Shown here one piece after another: positions 33,449 to 42,496 of a DNA stretch of 64,000 nucleotides; positions within the stretch are counted from its first letter, which is position 1; every line of letters begins with the position of its first letter. A program made the position numbers and the translations under genes. The stretch comes from Herbidospora daliensis (lineage in GTDB: Bacteria > Actinomycetota > Actinomycetes > Streptosporangiales > Streptosporangiaceae). The notes below the pieces were generated by a model. It did no database searches, was not told where the DNA came from, and saw only the letters and a program-made list of their open reading frames with translations. Where the stretch lies: assembly GCF_001570585.1 (NCBI RefSeq), contig NZ_BBXF01000004.1:124001-188000 (forward strand). Direction: 5' to 3'.

Positions 33449-33667
33449 ATGCGAGTCGACGACCCCACCGGAACGGCCCTCAGCAAGCGCGAGACAGAGG
33501 TCATGGACCTGATCGCCAACGGTCACTCCAACAACCAGATCGCACAGCGGCTGTTCCTCAGCGAGAAGACGGTCAAGAACCACGTCAACCGGATCTACGC
33601 CAAGCTCGGCGTCGCCTCCCGGGGGACGGCCATCGACCTGTGGTCAGGACGCGAGCCCTCGCCGTAG
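33449..33667 (+). CDS. Stand-alone LuxR-type HTH protein
   Basis: A 72-residue protein that is nearly all helix-turn-helix: [20 protein letters not shown], then [20 protein letters not shown]. There is no receiver or ligand domain. ATG 33449 has GGAGG six bases upstream; an ATG eight codons earlier is weaker. It resembles the C-terminal output domain of NarL-type response regulators expressed alone, so it probably acts as a small DNA-binding regulator. The 3' end overlaps the convergent lysine-transaminase gene by 24 bases. Confidence 0.85.
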   Translation: MRVDDPTGTALSKRETEVMDLIANGHSNNQIAQRLFLSEKTVKNHVNRIYAKLGVASRGTAIDLWSGREPSP

Positions 33668-34906
33668 CCGGGACAGCCCCACTTCGATCTCCTCCGGGGT
33701 GACGTTGAGGGGTGGGCGGAGCCGTACAGTGCCCTCGGAGGCGGGCAGGACCAGCAGCGACTCACGCTCGCGCAACCGTGCGACGACCGCGTCGCGGTCG
33801 GGCACGTCGAAGGCGGCGAGCAGCCCGCGACCCCGCGCGTTGCGCAGCAGGCCCTCGGCCTCCAGGTCGCGGAGGGCGCCGAGCAGCTTGTCGCCCAGCA
33901 CGCCGGCGTGCTCGATCAGGCCGTCGCGTTCGATGATCTCCATGATCCGGGTGGCGCGCACGATGTCGGTCAGGCCGCCGCCCCAGGTCGAGTTGATCCG
34001 GCCGCTGACGCGGAACACGTTGTCGGGCACCTGGTCGACCCTGCGCCCGGCTATCACCCCGCCGACCTGCATCTTCTTCGCGAACGCCACGACGTCGGGC
34101 CGCAGGCCCAGCCCCCGGTACGCCCACGCCGACCCCGTCACGCCCACCCCGGTCTGGACCTCGTCGAGCACGAACAGGGCCTCGTGCCGGTGGCACAGGT
34201 CCTGCATGGCGCGCAGGAACTCCGGGCGCAGATGGTTGTCGCCCCCCTCGCACTGGATGGGTTCGGCGATGAAGCAGGCGATGTCGTGGGGGTACCTGCG
34301 GAACGCGTCCTCGGCCTGGCCGAGCGCGTGCTCCTCGGCCGCCTCGACGTCTCCCAGGTGGACGGCGGGGGTGTCGATGCGGGGCCAGCCGAACTTGGGG
34401 AAGCGGTCGGTCTTGATCGGCTCGGTGTTGGTGAGCGAGAGCGTGTAGCCGCCCCGGCCGTGGAAGGCGCGGCTCAGGTGGAGGACCTGGGTGCCGAGGC
34501 CGGGATGGCGGCCGTTGGCCTCGTTCCAGCGGCTCTTCCAGTCGAAGGCGACCTTCAGCGCGTTCTCGACGGCCGCCGAGCCGCCCTCCACGAGGAACAG
34601 GTGGGGCAGTTCGGGGTCGCCGAGGACGCGGGTGAAGGTCTCGGTGAAATCGGCCAGTTCCTCGGTGTAGAGGTCGGAGTTGGCCGGTTTGTTGGCGGCC
34701 AGCCGCCCGAGGCGGGCGAGGAAGGCCGGGTCGTCGTCGAAGGGGTTGAACCCCAGCGGCGACGACGCGAACGAGGTGAAGAAGTCGAGGTGTCTCCGGC
34801 CGTCGCGGGCGTCGACGAGCCAGGAACCCGAGCTGCGCGCCAGATCGAGGACGACGGGCAGGCCGTCGACGAGCAGGTGCCGGGAGAGCCGCTCGTGAAC
34901 CGTCAT
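33644..34906 (-). CDS. lat: L-lysine 6-transaminase
   Basis: A 420-residue class-III aminotransferase. The N-terminus [15 protein letters not shown] and the segments [52 protein letters not shown] and [15 protein letters not shown] match the Lat family. The PLP-binding Lys is in [11 protein letters not shown] (about 277). It converts L-lysine and 2-oxoglutarate to aminoadipate semialdehyde, which cyclises to piperideine-6-carboxylate, and glutamate. In some actinomycetes this starts beta-lactam synthesis, elsewhere it serves lysine catabolism; no beta-lactam genes are in the window. Confidence 0.92.
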   Translation of the reverse strand: MTVHERLSRHLLVDGLPVVLDLARSSGSWLVDARDGRRHLDFFTSFASSPLGFNPFDDDPAFLARLGRLAANKPANSDLYTEELADFTETFTRVLGDPELPHLFLVEGGSAAVENALKVAFDWKSRWNEANGRHPGLGTQVLHLSRAFHGRGGYTLSLTNTEPIKTDRFPKFGWPRIDTPAVHLGDVEAAEEHALGQAEDAFRRYPHDIACFIAEPIQCEGGDNHLRPEFLRAMQDLCHRHEALFVLDEVQTGVGVTGSAWAYRGLGLRPDVVAFAKKMQVGGVIAGRRVDQVPDNVFRVSGRINSTWGGGLTDIVRATRIMEIIERDGLIEHAGVLGDKLLGALRDLEAEGLLRNARGRGLLAAFDVPDRDAVVARLRERESLLVLPASEGTVRLRPPLNVTPEEIEVGLSRLRRGLAS

Positions 34907-34949
34907 GATGAAGATATTCCCGGCCTATGGCGCTATACGCGGAAAATCT

Positions 34950-35516
34950 TCACGCAGGCATGTTCTTCACCCGAAACGCCAGGTAGAACAGCGAGAGCCC
35001 CAGGATGATCGCCAGCACCCCGATGAGCCAGGCGAGCGAGAGCGCGCCGGCGGCCGGCCAGATGACCAGCACGACGCCGAAGACCACCGACAACACCCCG
35101 GCGAGCATCAGGCCCCAGTCGCCGTCGATCCGCCTGCGGGCGTTCACCGCGGCGATGATCTCCAGCAGGCCGGTGACCACGAACCAGGCGCCGATCAGCC
35201 AGAGCAGCACGATCGCGGTGATCGCGGGCCAGGTGGCGACGACGATGCCGACGACCACCCCGACGACGCCGGAGAAGATCATCCAGCCCCGGGAGCCCTT
35301 GTTGACCTCGCGGAAGGCGCCCGCGATCGTGAACAGGCCGTTGACGATGGCGTACGCGGCGAAGACGTAGACGAGGGCGAGCAGGGTGATGCCCGGCCAC
35401 GCCAGGGCGATGATGCCGAAGATCACCGCCAGCAGGCCCCGGACCGCCAGCACCCACCAGGTGTCCCGGCTGGCCGGGCGGAGGCCCGTGTTCAGGTCGG
35501 CGTTCAGATCATGCAT
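34950..35516 (-). CDS. HdeD-family membrane protein
   Basis: A 188-residue protein with six hydrophobic segments arranged as three HdeD pairs (VRGLLAVIFGIIALAWPGIT, then LLWLIGAWFVVTGLLEIIAA). In enterobacteria the family is linked to acid resistance; in actinobacteria its role is unknown. ATG 35516 is chosen for the GGAGGTG upstream; an in-frame longer start at 35582 would include a sequence that overlaps the Shine-Dalgarno site. Confidence 0.85.
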   Translation of the reverse strand: MHDLNADLNTGLRPASRDTWWVLAVRGLLAVIFGIIALAWPGITLLALVYVFAAYAIVNGLFTIAGAFREVNKGSRGWMIFSGVVGVVVGIVVATWPAITAIVLLWLIGAWFVVTGLLEIIAAVNARRRIDGDWGLMLAGVLSVVFGVVLVIWPAAGALSLAWLIGVLAIILGLSLFYLAFRVKNMPA

Positions 35517-35585
35517 GTGACCCACCTCCATCAGGAGGTATGTGTCCAGAAATATCCCGCTTTCAGACCATATGTGGGCCAAGGA

Positions 35586-37196
35586 TCAGAGGGCGTTGAG
35601 GAACCGGGCCGCGACCGGGATCGCCACGTCGCGGCCGGTGCCGCCGTTCTTGACGAAGACCGCGAACGCCAGGTCGTCGTGGAAACCGACGAACCAGGCG
35701 TGGTCGTCCTGCCCGGCCTCCTCGGCGGTGCCGGTCTTGCCGCTCACCCCGGCGGGCAGGCCGGTGTTCTCGGCGGTGCCCTCCGACACCACCGACGACA
35801 TCATCGTGCGCAGTCCCTCGGCCACGCCGGGGGCCAGCGGCGCCTCGGCCGGCTGGTCCGGCGCGTCGGCGAGCAGCCGGGGCGCCCGCCATACCCCGCT
35901 CTGCACCGCCGCCGCCACGCTCGCCATGCACAACGGCGTGGCCACCACGGTGCCCTGGCCGAACGACGCCTCGGCCAGCGCGTCGTGGTTGTGCGGCTCG
36001 GTCAGCGACCCGCAGGAGCCGCCCGCACCGGTCGACAGGGTCGCGCCGAACCCGAAGGCCGTCGCCTGGGCGGTCAGCGTCGCGGCCGGCACCCGTTCGA
36101 CGGCCAGCTGGGCGAAGGTGGTGTTGCACGACTCGGCGAACGCCTGCCGGAAGGTCACCGTGCCGAAGTCGTGGGCCTGGAAGTTGTTGATGACCCGCCC
36201 GAACGGGATCTGGTAAGTCGCCGGGCAGCTCACCTGCTGGTCGGGGGTGACCCCGGCCGCGAGCAGCGCCGCCGCGGTGACGATCTTGAAGGTCGAGCCG
36301 GGCGGGAAGGCCGAGGAGAAGGCGCCCTTGCCGCCGAGCCGGTCGGCCACCGCGAGCACCTCGCCGGTCGAGGGCCTGATCGCCACGATCGCGGCCGGCT
36401 TCTGCACCGGGTCGAGGGCGCGGGCGGCGGCCATCTGGACGTACTTGTCGATCGTGGTGGCGAAGGCCGGGCCCTCGGTGACCGGCTGGTCGTGGCGGTA
36501 GACCTCCTCGACCTCGCCGTCGAAGGGCTTGTCGATGACCACGCGCCAGCCGCCCTTCGACGGGTTGGGCGGGGCGTGCGCGGCCAGGTCGTCGACGTAG
36601 GAGTCGGCGTAGCTGTTCGGCGGCAGGGCCTCGCCCTCGCGGGTGGCCAGCCGGTAGGGGGCGCCGGGCAGGTTGCGGCGTTCGATGGTGTCGCCGTGTT
36701 CGAGGTCGGGGTGGATGGTGTCGGGCGTCCAGTCGACCTGCCACTCGCGTTTGACCACGATGAGGCGGACCGTCGAGGTCAGCTTCATCGGGGGGCCGTC
36801 GGCCATCGTCCACTCCCCCGTGAACGACAGGTCGGCGGTGACGTCGTCGATCTCGTCGACGGAAAGGGGGGTGAAGACCCGGCTCACCGGCTGGAGGGCG
36901 GTGTCGGCGGCCTGGTGGAGCGTGGTGAAATCCTCCGGGGGGTCGTGGACGAGCGCGCGCATCGCCGCGAGGTCGCCCTTCTCCCACTCCTTGAGGTAGG
37001 CGGTCCCGGCGTCCCAGGGGGTGTTGCGGTTGGGGTTCTCGGGCTCGACGAGCTCGTCGGGCACGCTCTCAGGCGTCGCGGTGGTCACCGGGTCGGGGGG
37101 CGGCACGCTCCGGCCACTCACGATCAGCCCGGCCACCCCTGCGACGAACATGGTGACGACCGCCGCGACGAGAACGAGCAGGGGCCGCCTGCGCAT
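35586..37196 (-). CDS. Penicillin-binding protein with NTF2-like N-domain
   Basis: A 536-residue membrane-anchored transpeptidase. An N-terminal segment (VLVAAVVTMFVAGVAGLIV) is followed by a MecA-N/NTF2-like domain (about 60-170) and the transpeptidase domain. Active-site motifs are PPGSTFKIVT (SxxK, Ser about 298), ESCNTTFAQ (SxN, about 354) and VSGKTGTAE (KTG, about 485). It cross-links peptidoglycan outside the membrane. The NTF2-like N-domain is also seen in PBP2a and related class-B enzymes with low beta-lactam affinity, so resistance is possible but not shown. An AGGAG site precedes the ATG. Confidence 0.9.
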   Translation of the reverse strand: MRRRPLLVLVAAVVTMFVAGVAGLIVSGRSVPPPDPVTTATPESVPDELVEPENPNRNTPWDAGTAYLKEWEKGDLAAMRALVHDPPEDFTTLHQAADTALQPVSRVFTPLSVDEIDDVTADLSFTGEWTMADGPPMKLTSTVRLIVVKREWQVDWTPDTIHPDLEHGDTIERRNLPGAPYRLATREGEALPPNSYADSYVDDLAAHAPPNPSKGGWRVVIDKPFDGEVEEVYRHDQPVTEGPAFATTIDKYVQMAAARALDPVQKPAAIVAIRPSTGEVLAVADRLGGKGAFSSAFPPGSTFKIVTAAALLAAGVTPDQQVSCPATYQIPFGRVINNFQAHDFGTVTFRQAFAESCNTTFAQLAVERVPAATLTAQATAFGFGATLSTGAGGSCGSLTEPHNHDALAEASFGQGTVVATPLCMASVAAAVQSGVWRAPRLLADAPDQPAEAPLAPGVAEGLRTMMSSVVSEGTAENTGLPAGVSGKTGTAEEAGQDDHAWFVGFHDDLAFAVFVKNGGTGRDVAIPVAARFLNAL

Positions 37197-37267
37197 TAGG
37201 TTCTCCTGGGAGGTCGGAGTGCACTCCTGGATATACCACGCGAAGACGACAGGCAGAGAGATGTGTG

Positions 37268-38110
37268 ATGGCGAAGTCCACGAACCCGGTACCGGGCCGA
37301 TACCTCGTCGTGTTCGGGGAGGTCGAACTGCTGCGTGACCTCGACAACCCGGCGGGGTGGATGCTGCTCATGGACGGGGTGCCCCAGTCGTACGTCGACC
37401 TCGCCGACCCGACCCATCTCGACTTCGAGTACGTCCAGCTCATGGGCATCGCGATCGACTGTCTGCCCGAGGGGCCGCTCGACGTGACCCACGTGGGTGG
37501 GGGCGGGTTCACGCTGCCCCGCTACGTCGCGGCGACGCGGCCGGGCTCGCGCCAGATCGCCATCGAGCCCGACCACGCGCTCGTGCAATTGGTCAGGGAC
37601 CAGCTCGCCCTCAAGACGGTGCCCCGGCTCAAGGTGCGCACGACCGGCGGCCGGGAGGGCGTCACCACCCTCGACGACGCCTCGGCCGACCTCGTCGTCC
37701 TCGACGCCTTCTCGGGCGCGGTGATGCCGATCGAGCTGGCCACCGCCGAGTACATGGGCGACCTGGCGCGGGTCCTGCGGCCCGACGGCACGCTGCTGGT
37801 CAACGTGGCCGACGGCAAGGGGCTGCGGTTCGCCCGGCGGCTGCTGTCGACCGTGCGCGGGGTGTTCCGGCACGTGACCCTGCTGGCCGAGCCCGGCGTC
37901 CTGCGCGGACGCCGGTTCGGCAACCTGATCGTCGTCGCCTCCAACCGCGACCTGCCGCTCGACCGGCTGGTGCGGGCGGCCGCGGGCGGGCTCACGCAGG
38001 CGCGCTGCGTGGCCGGCGAGGACCTGGTGAAGTTCGTCGCGGGCGCCAAGCCCATCCACGACGGAGACCCGGTGGCGGCGCCGGTGCCGCCACCTGCGGT
38101 CTTCGGCTGA
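37268..38110 (+). CDS. Spermidine-synthase-like methyltransferase-fold protein
   Basis: A 280-residue protein with a Rossmann fold: LDVTHVGGGGFTLPRYVAA (motif I), then IAIEPDHALVQLVRDQL (motif II acidic end), DLVVLDAFSGAVMP and LRPDGTLLVNVADG. It matches the spermine/spermidine synthase superfamily (fused-MFS subtype without the MFS part). Aminopropyl transfer is not certain, since substrate residues are not conserved by eye. ATG 37268 is preferred; GTG 37265 is immediately upstream. Confidence 0.82.
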   Translation: MAKSTNPVPGRYLVVFGEVELLRDLDNPAGWMLLMDGVPQSYVDLADPTHLDFEYVQLMGIAIDCLPEGPLDVTHVGGGGFTLPRYVAATRPGSRQIAIEPDHALVQLVRDQLALKTVPRLKVRTTGGREGVTTLDDASADLVVLDAFSGAVMPIELATAEYMGDLARVLRPDGTLLVNVADGKGLRFARRLLSTVRGVFRHVTLLAEPGVLRGRRFGNLIVVASNRDLPLDRLVRAAAGGLTQARCVAGEDLVKFVAGAKPIHDGDPVAAPVPPPAVFG

Positions 38111-38119
38111 CGTGCCCGC

Positions 38120-38365
38120 TCAGGCCCCGTGGGAGCGGGCGATCTCGTCGATGCGCTCGGCCAGCCGGTAGTCGAGGTCGGTCAGGCCGCCCGCGTCATG
38201 GGTGGTGAGCGTGAAGTGCAGGGTGCGCCAGCGGATGTCGATGTCGGGATGGTGGTTCATCTTCTCGGCCTCCTCGGCCACCCGGTCGACGATCATGATC
38301 GCGGTCGGGAAGTCGGGGGCGTCGATGGAGCGCCGGAGCGTCTCGCCGTCTTTCGTCCATGCCAT
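38120..38365 (-). CDS. Pterin-4a-carbinolamine dehydratase-like protein, short
   Basis: An 81-residue protein with the PCD signature MNHHPDIDIRWRTLHFTLTT, then HDAGGLTDLDYRLAERID, which carries the His-His and His-Asp active-site residues. Family members recycle tetrahydrobiopterin by dehydrating the 4a-hydroxy form. It is about 15 residues shorter than usual, missing the N-terminal helix; an in-frame stop just upstream shows that the start is not simply misplaced. A GGTGAG site precedes the ATG. Confidence 0.85.
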   Translation of the reverse strand: MAWTKDGETLRRSIDAPDFPTAIMIVDRVAEEAEKMNHHPDIDIRWRTLHFTLTTHDAGGLTDLDYRLAERIDEIARSHGA

Positions 38366-38377
38366 GGACTCACCGTC

Positions 38378-38968
38378 TCACAAGCGCGGCCAGCTCCCCC
38401 CGGGCGTCGGCGCGGCCTTGGCGCGGGCGCGGCGGGCCATCGACATGATGCCGCGCACCATGTGGGTGGCGTGGGTCTGCTGCCGGGTGGCGATCGACTT
38501 GGCCAGGATCGGCTCCAGGTCGGCCATCAGGCGCGGCAGCTGGGTGACGCTCCAGTCGTGCCAGCGGGAGAACTGGGTGCCGCCGCTGTCGCCGTCCTCC
38601 TGCCGGTAGGCGACCATGACGGGACAGTGGTCGTTGGCGTAGGCCAGCCACGACTCGATGGCCGAGTTGAACCGTTCCACCCGCGAGTGGGCGGCGTAGA
38701 ACCAGCCGTCGTCGCCCAGGTAGTCGTCGTCGCCGGGTTTGGCCGGGTAGGCGCGGGCCAGCGCGCCGTGCAGGAACAGGCCCGACGCGACCATGAGCTG
38801 GCGGCCGTCGGCCCAGTCGATGGTGTCCTGGAGCGGTCCAGGGCAGCTGGACTCGATCGCCGAACGCTGATAACTCGAGGGTTCGCGCTCGAACCGCACG
38901 TGGACCTCGGCCCACATGTAGTACTTCGCCTCTCCCGCCCCGAAGAAGGGGAAGGGAAACTCGTTCAT
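38378..38968 (-). CDS. Hypothetical protein
   Basis: A 196-residue soluble protein starting at ATG 38968 (GGGAG about ten bases upstream). It has no recognised family. Notable stretches are FGAGEAKYYMWAEVHVRFER, DTIDWADGRQLMVASGLFLH and ESWLAYANDHCPVMVAYRQE, with an alpha-helical Arg-rich C-terminus. The frame has strong actinobacterial codon use. A longer frame (to 39097) overlaps the divergent regulator gene and is rejected. Confidence 0.7.
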   Translation of the reverse strand: MNEFPFPFFGAGEAKYYMWAEVHVRFEREPSSYQRSAIESSCPGPLQDTIDWADGRQLMVASGLFLHGALARAYPAKPGDDDYLGDDGWFYAAHSRVERFNSAIESWLAYANDHCPVMVAYRQEDGDSGGTQFSRWHDWSVTQLPRLMADLEPILAKSIATRQQTHATHMVRGIMSMARRARAKAAPTPGGSWPRL

Positions 38969-39025
38969 CAACTCAAACTCCCGGAGGGGGCCGTCGAATG
39001 GCGGATTACCACCGTGCCATCCGGT

Positions 39026-39050
39026 CAATCTCCTAGCATCCGTAGGATTG
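39026..39050. promoter_or_regulatory. Inverted repeat in the divergent promoter
   Basis: CAAT-CT-CCTA (39026-39035) and TAGGATTG (39043-39050) are inverted copies with a two-base bulge. The repeat lies between the unknown gene and the LuxR ATPase gene, and its right arm holds a TAGGAT box. It is a candidate shared operator. Confidence 0.4.
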
Positions 39051-39069
39051 CGGGGTTTTACTGTCTTTC

Positions 39070-41643
39070 GTGTTCGTGGGACGTGAAGCGGAGTCAACCG
39101 CGCTGGCCGAGGCCCTGGAGACCGGCGGGCTGGCCGAGGTGACCGGGGAGCCCGGCATCGGCAAGACCCATCTGCTGACCGAGTTCGCCCGCGAGGCGGG
39201 CGGGCGCGGGGTCAAGGTGCTGCGGGGGGTGGCCACCGAGTTCGAACGCGACCTCCCCCACCGCGTCTTCGAGGACGCCATCGGCCCGCTGGGCGGCGGC
39301 GACCGGCTGGCGCTGGCCCGGACCGTCCGCGAGCACCTGGCCGAGCTCGGCCGGGTGGCGCTGGTGCTCGACGACCTCCACTGGGCCGACCCGGCGTCCT
39401 GCGAGCTGCTGGCCTCCCTCGTGCGGCGGCCCGCCGACGAGCTGCTCGTCGTCTGCGCCTACCGCGACCGGCAGGCCGGCCACCGGCTGCTCGGCGCGCT
39501 GGCCGAGGCCGGGCCGGCCGCGATCCCGCACGTCCGGGTCAGGCTCGGGCCGCTGTCGCTGGGCGAGGCGCGCGAGCTGGTCGGCGACCGGCCGGAGCTG
39601 CGCGACCTGCACGACGAGAGCGGCGGCAACCCGCTCTACCTGAAGGGCCTGGCGGGCGGCGCGGCCGGGACCACGCTGACCGGGCTGCTGGCCGGGGAAC
39701 TGGCCCGCCTGTCGGACATGGAGTTACGGGCCGCCCAGGCCGGGGCGGTGCTCGGCGACGCCTTCACCCCCGACGACGTGGCGATGCTCGGGCCGGTCCC
39801 GGCCGTGCTCGGCGAGCTCGCCGCCCGCGACCTCATCCGCGACACCGGCGACGGCCGGTTCCGGTTCCGCCACCCCCTCCTGCGGCAGCTCGTGTACGAG
39901 GGCGCCGACCCCGCCTGGCGCATGCTGGCCCACCGGCTCGCGGCCCGCGAGTTGTCGGCCCTGGGCGCGCCGGTGAGAGAGGTGGCCCACCACGTCTCCC
40001 GTACCGCCAGCAGGCACGAGCCCGGCGACCTGCCGACGCTGATGGCGGCGGCCCGCGAGGCCGTCAACATCGCGCCCGCCGCCGCGGTCGAGTGGCTGAA
40101 GGCGGCCCAGCCGCTGGTCGGCGACCTGACCGACCCGGTCTCCGTCGAGCTGCACGTGCTGCTCGCCCAGGCGCTCATCTACGACGGCCGCCTCGAAGAC
40201 GCCCGCGCGGCCCTGCACGAACTGCTCCCGCACCTGCCGGTCGGCCACCGCAGCGAGCTCGTCGCCGCCTGCGCCGTCGTCGAACGCCTGCTCGGCCGGT
40301 ACGCCGAAGCCGCCTCCCTGCTCACCAACGAGGCCGCCAAGGGGGGCAGGGGCGCCTGGCTGCACCGCGAGCTGGCCACCCTGCGGCTGCACCTGGGCGA
40401 CGTGCCCGCCGCGATGGCCGACATCGCGGCCGCCGTCGAGGCCGCGGAGAACCCCGAGGAGGAGGCGGCCGGCCATTCGCTGCTCGCCTTCGCGGCGGCG
40501 TACGAGGGCGAGCCGGGCCCGGCGGCGCGGGCCGTCGACACCGCCGCGCACGCCGCCGACGCGCTGACCGACGCCGCCGCCACCCGCGAGCTGACCGCGC
40601 TGACCCGGCTGGTGTGGGCCGAGTCGTTCGTCGAACGGCAGGCCGACGCCGAACGCCACGCCCGCCGCGCGCTGACGCTGGTCAGGTCGCTCTCGCGCAG
40701 CGGGCTGCTGGCCGACGTGCTGATGGCGCTGACCCAGCTCTGCGGCCGGACCGGCCGGCTGGAGGAGGCGATCAGGTTCGGCGAGGAGGCCGAGGACGTC
40801 GCCTGCCAGTCGGGCAGCCCGATCCTGCTGGCGCTGGTGCGGTCGATCCTGGCCGAGTCGGTGGTCTACACCGACGTGCAGCGGGCCGTCGGCCTCGCCA
40901 CGTGGGCGGCCGACTCGGTGACCGGGGTCGACGGCTGGTGGTCGGCGAGCACGGTCTGCCTGTCGGCGCAGGTGCTGCTGTCGGCCGGGGAGCCCGACCG
41001 GGCCCGCTGGATGCTGCTCGGCATCGGCGGCGGCGTCGGCATGCCGCAGTGCCAGCCGGGTTACCGGCCGATGTGGCTGGAGACCCTCACCCAGGCGCTG
41101 CTCGGCTGCGACGAGGTGGCCTGGGCCAGCGCCGCCGCCAATGCGGCGCTGGCCGCCGCCGGGTCGCTCGCGCTCCCGGCCCAGCACGCGTTCGCCTCGC
41201 GCGCGCTGGCGTGTGTGCGGGCCGCCGAGGGCGACCTCGCCGGGGCGGCGGAGTTCGCGGCCCGGTCGGCGGAGCTGTTCGGCGCCGCCGGGTTCCGGCC
41301 CCACGTCGCCCGTACGCTGATCATGACCGCGTCCTTCAGCGACGACGGCCACAAGGAGCTCGCGACGGCGAAGGCCATCGCGGCCGAGGTCGGGGCGAGC
41401 GTGCTGGCCGAGGAGGCCGAACGCGAGCAGCGCCGCCTGGCCGCGCGGGGCCCCCGCAGGGGCGACCTGCTGACCAAGCGGGAGCGGCAGATCGCCGAGC
41501 TGGCCAAGACCGGCCTGACCAGCAAGGAGATCGCCGCCCGCCTGATGCTGAGCAGCCGTACGGTCGACGACCACCTCGCGCACGTCTACCGCAAGCTCGG
41601 GGTCTCCTCGCGTACGGCACTCGCCAACGTGCTCGGCGTGTGA
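39070..41643 (+). CDS. LuxR-family regulator with AAA ATPase (LAL type)
   Basis: An 857-residue LAL regulator. GTG 39070 lies five bases after TACTGT, a possible leaderless start. The ATPase has Walker A TGEPGIGKTHLL (about 25) and Walker B LVLDDLHWADPASC (about 97). A helical TPR-like middle follows. The C-terminal LuxR helix-turn-helix (about 799-855) reads LLTKRERQIAELAKTGLTSK, then IAARLMLSSRTVDDHLAHVY. LAL regulators activate secondary metabolism or carbohydrate pathways; the target is unknown. Its stop lies one base from the convergent ABC permease. Confidence 0.9.
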   Translation: MFVGREAESTALAEALETGGLAEVTGEPGIGKTHLLTEFAREAGGRGVKVLRGVATEFERDLPHRVFEDAIGPLGGGDRLALARTVREHLAELGRVALVLDDLHWADPASCELLASLVRRPADELLVVCAYRDRQAGHRLLGALAEAGPAAIPHVRVRLGPLSLGEARELVGDRPELRDLHDESGGNPLYLKGLAGGAAGTTLTGLLAGELARLSDMELRAAQAGAVLGDAFTPDDVAMLGPVPAVLGELAARDLIRDTGDGRFRFRHPLLRQLVYEGADPAWRMLAHRLAARELSALGAPVREVAHHVSRTASRHEPGDLPTLMAAAREAVNIAPAAAVEWLKAAQPLVGDLTDPVSVELHVLLAQALIYDGRLEDARAALHELLPHLPVGHRSELVAACAVVERLLGRYAEAASLLTNEAAKGGRGAWLHRELATLRLHLGDVPAAMADIAAAVEAAENPEEEAAGHSLLAFAAAYEGEPGPAARAVDTAAHAADALTDAAATRELTALTRLVWAESFVERQADAERHARRALTLVRSLSRSGLLADVLMALTQLCGRTGRLEEAIRFGEEAEDVACQSGSPILLALVRSILAESVVYTDVQRAVGLATWAADSVTGVDGWWSASTVCLSAQVLLSAGEPDRARWMLLGIGGGVGMPQCQPGYRPMWLETLTQALLGCDEVAWASAAANAALAAAGSLALPAQHAFASRALACVRAAEGDLAGAAEFAARSAELFGAAGFRPHVARTLIMTASFSDDGHKELATAKAIAAEVGASVLAEEAEREQRRLAARGPRRGDLLTKRERQIAELAKTGLTSKEIAARLMLSSRTVDDHLAHVYRKLGVSSRTALANVLGV

Positions 41644-41644
41644 G

Positions 41645-42496
41645 CTACTTGCCCACCCCAGCGGTAAGCCCGGTCTGGATCTGGCGCTGGAAGATCACGT
41701 AGACGATCAGGATCGGGATGATCGCCATCGACAGGGCGGCGAACAGGCCGGCCCAGTCGGCCTCGTAGCCGGCGCTGGTCGAGATGTTGGCGATGCCCTG
41801 GGTGATCAGCCACTTGTCCTGCTTGTCGCCCGGGAGCAGCGCGATCGGCAGCAGGTACTGGTTCCACTGGCCGATCACGTTGAAGATCGTGATGCTGATC
41901 AGGCCGGGTTTGGCCATCGGCAGCATGATCTGGAAGAAGGTGCGGGCGTGCCCGCAGCCGTCCATCATCGCGGCCTCGGCGACCGTCGTCGGCAGCGTCT
42001 TGAAGAACGCCGCCAGGAAGAACACCGTGAACGGCATCGAGTAGGCGACGTAGACCAGCACGACCCCGGTGTGGGTGCCGAGCAGGCCGACGTTGTCGAC
42101 GACCTTGTAGAGGGCCGACAGCGCGAGGAAGGGCGGGATCGACAACCCGGCCACGAACAGGGTGTAGATGAGGCGGTTGCCGCGGAAGTCGTACCGCGAC
42201 AACACGTAGGCGGCCATCGAGCCCAGCAGCATCGTGAAGAACGTGGAGAAGGCCACCACGATGACGGTGTTGACCAGGTATTCGCCGATGCGCGAGGTCT
42301 CCCACGCGCGGCCCCACGCCCCCCAGCCCCACTGCTGCGGCAGCGCCAGCGGGCTGTCGCCGAAGATCTCGGTGTTGGTCTTGAACGAGTTGAGGAACGT
42401 GTAGAGGATCGGGGTCACCGTCAGGATCGTCCAGAGCACGAGCATGACGTGGGAGACGCCGCCGAGCAGCCCGGCCGACTGCTTCCGGGTCTTCAT
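41645..42496 (-). CDS. ngcG: Carbohydrate ABC permease, NgcG-like
   Basis: A 283-residue MalG-type permease with six membrane segments. The EAA loop for docking the ATPase reads TVAEAAMMDGCGHARTFFQI, then MLPMAKPGLISI. The ATG overlaps the stop of the first permease (ATGA). Order and sequence fit NgcG of the N-acetylglucosamine/chitobiose transporter NgcEFG. No ATPase is in the cluster, as expected, since actinobacterial CUT1 importers share a single MsiK elsewhere. Confidence 0.8.
   Translation of the reverse strand: MKTRKQSAGLLGGVSHVMLVLWTILTVTPILYTFLNSFKTNTEIFGDSPLALPQQWGWGAWGRAWETSRIGEYLVNTVIVVAFSTFFTMLLGSMAAYVLSRYDFRGNRLIYTLFVAGLSIPPFLALSALYKVVDNVGLLGTHTGVVLVYVAYSMPFTVFFLAAFFKTLPTTVAEAAMMDGCGHARTFFQIMLPMAKPGLISITIFNVIGQWNQYLLPIALLPGDKQDKWLITQGIANISTSAGYEADWAGLFAALSMAIIPILIVYVIFQRQIQTGLTAGVGK

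Noticed and set aside
33644-34906. Evidence for a beta-lactam gene cluster from lat
   Set aside because: No ACV synthetase, IPNS or related genes lie in the window. lat alone also serves lysine catabolism.
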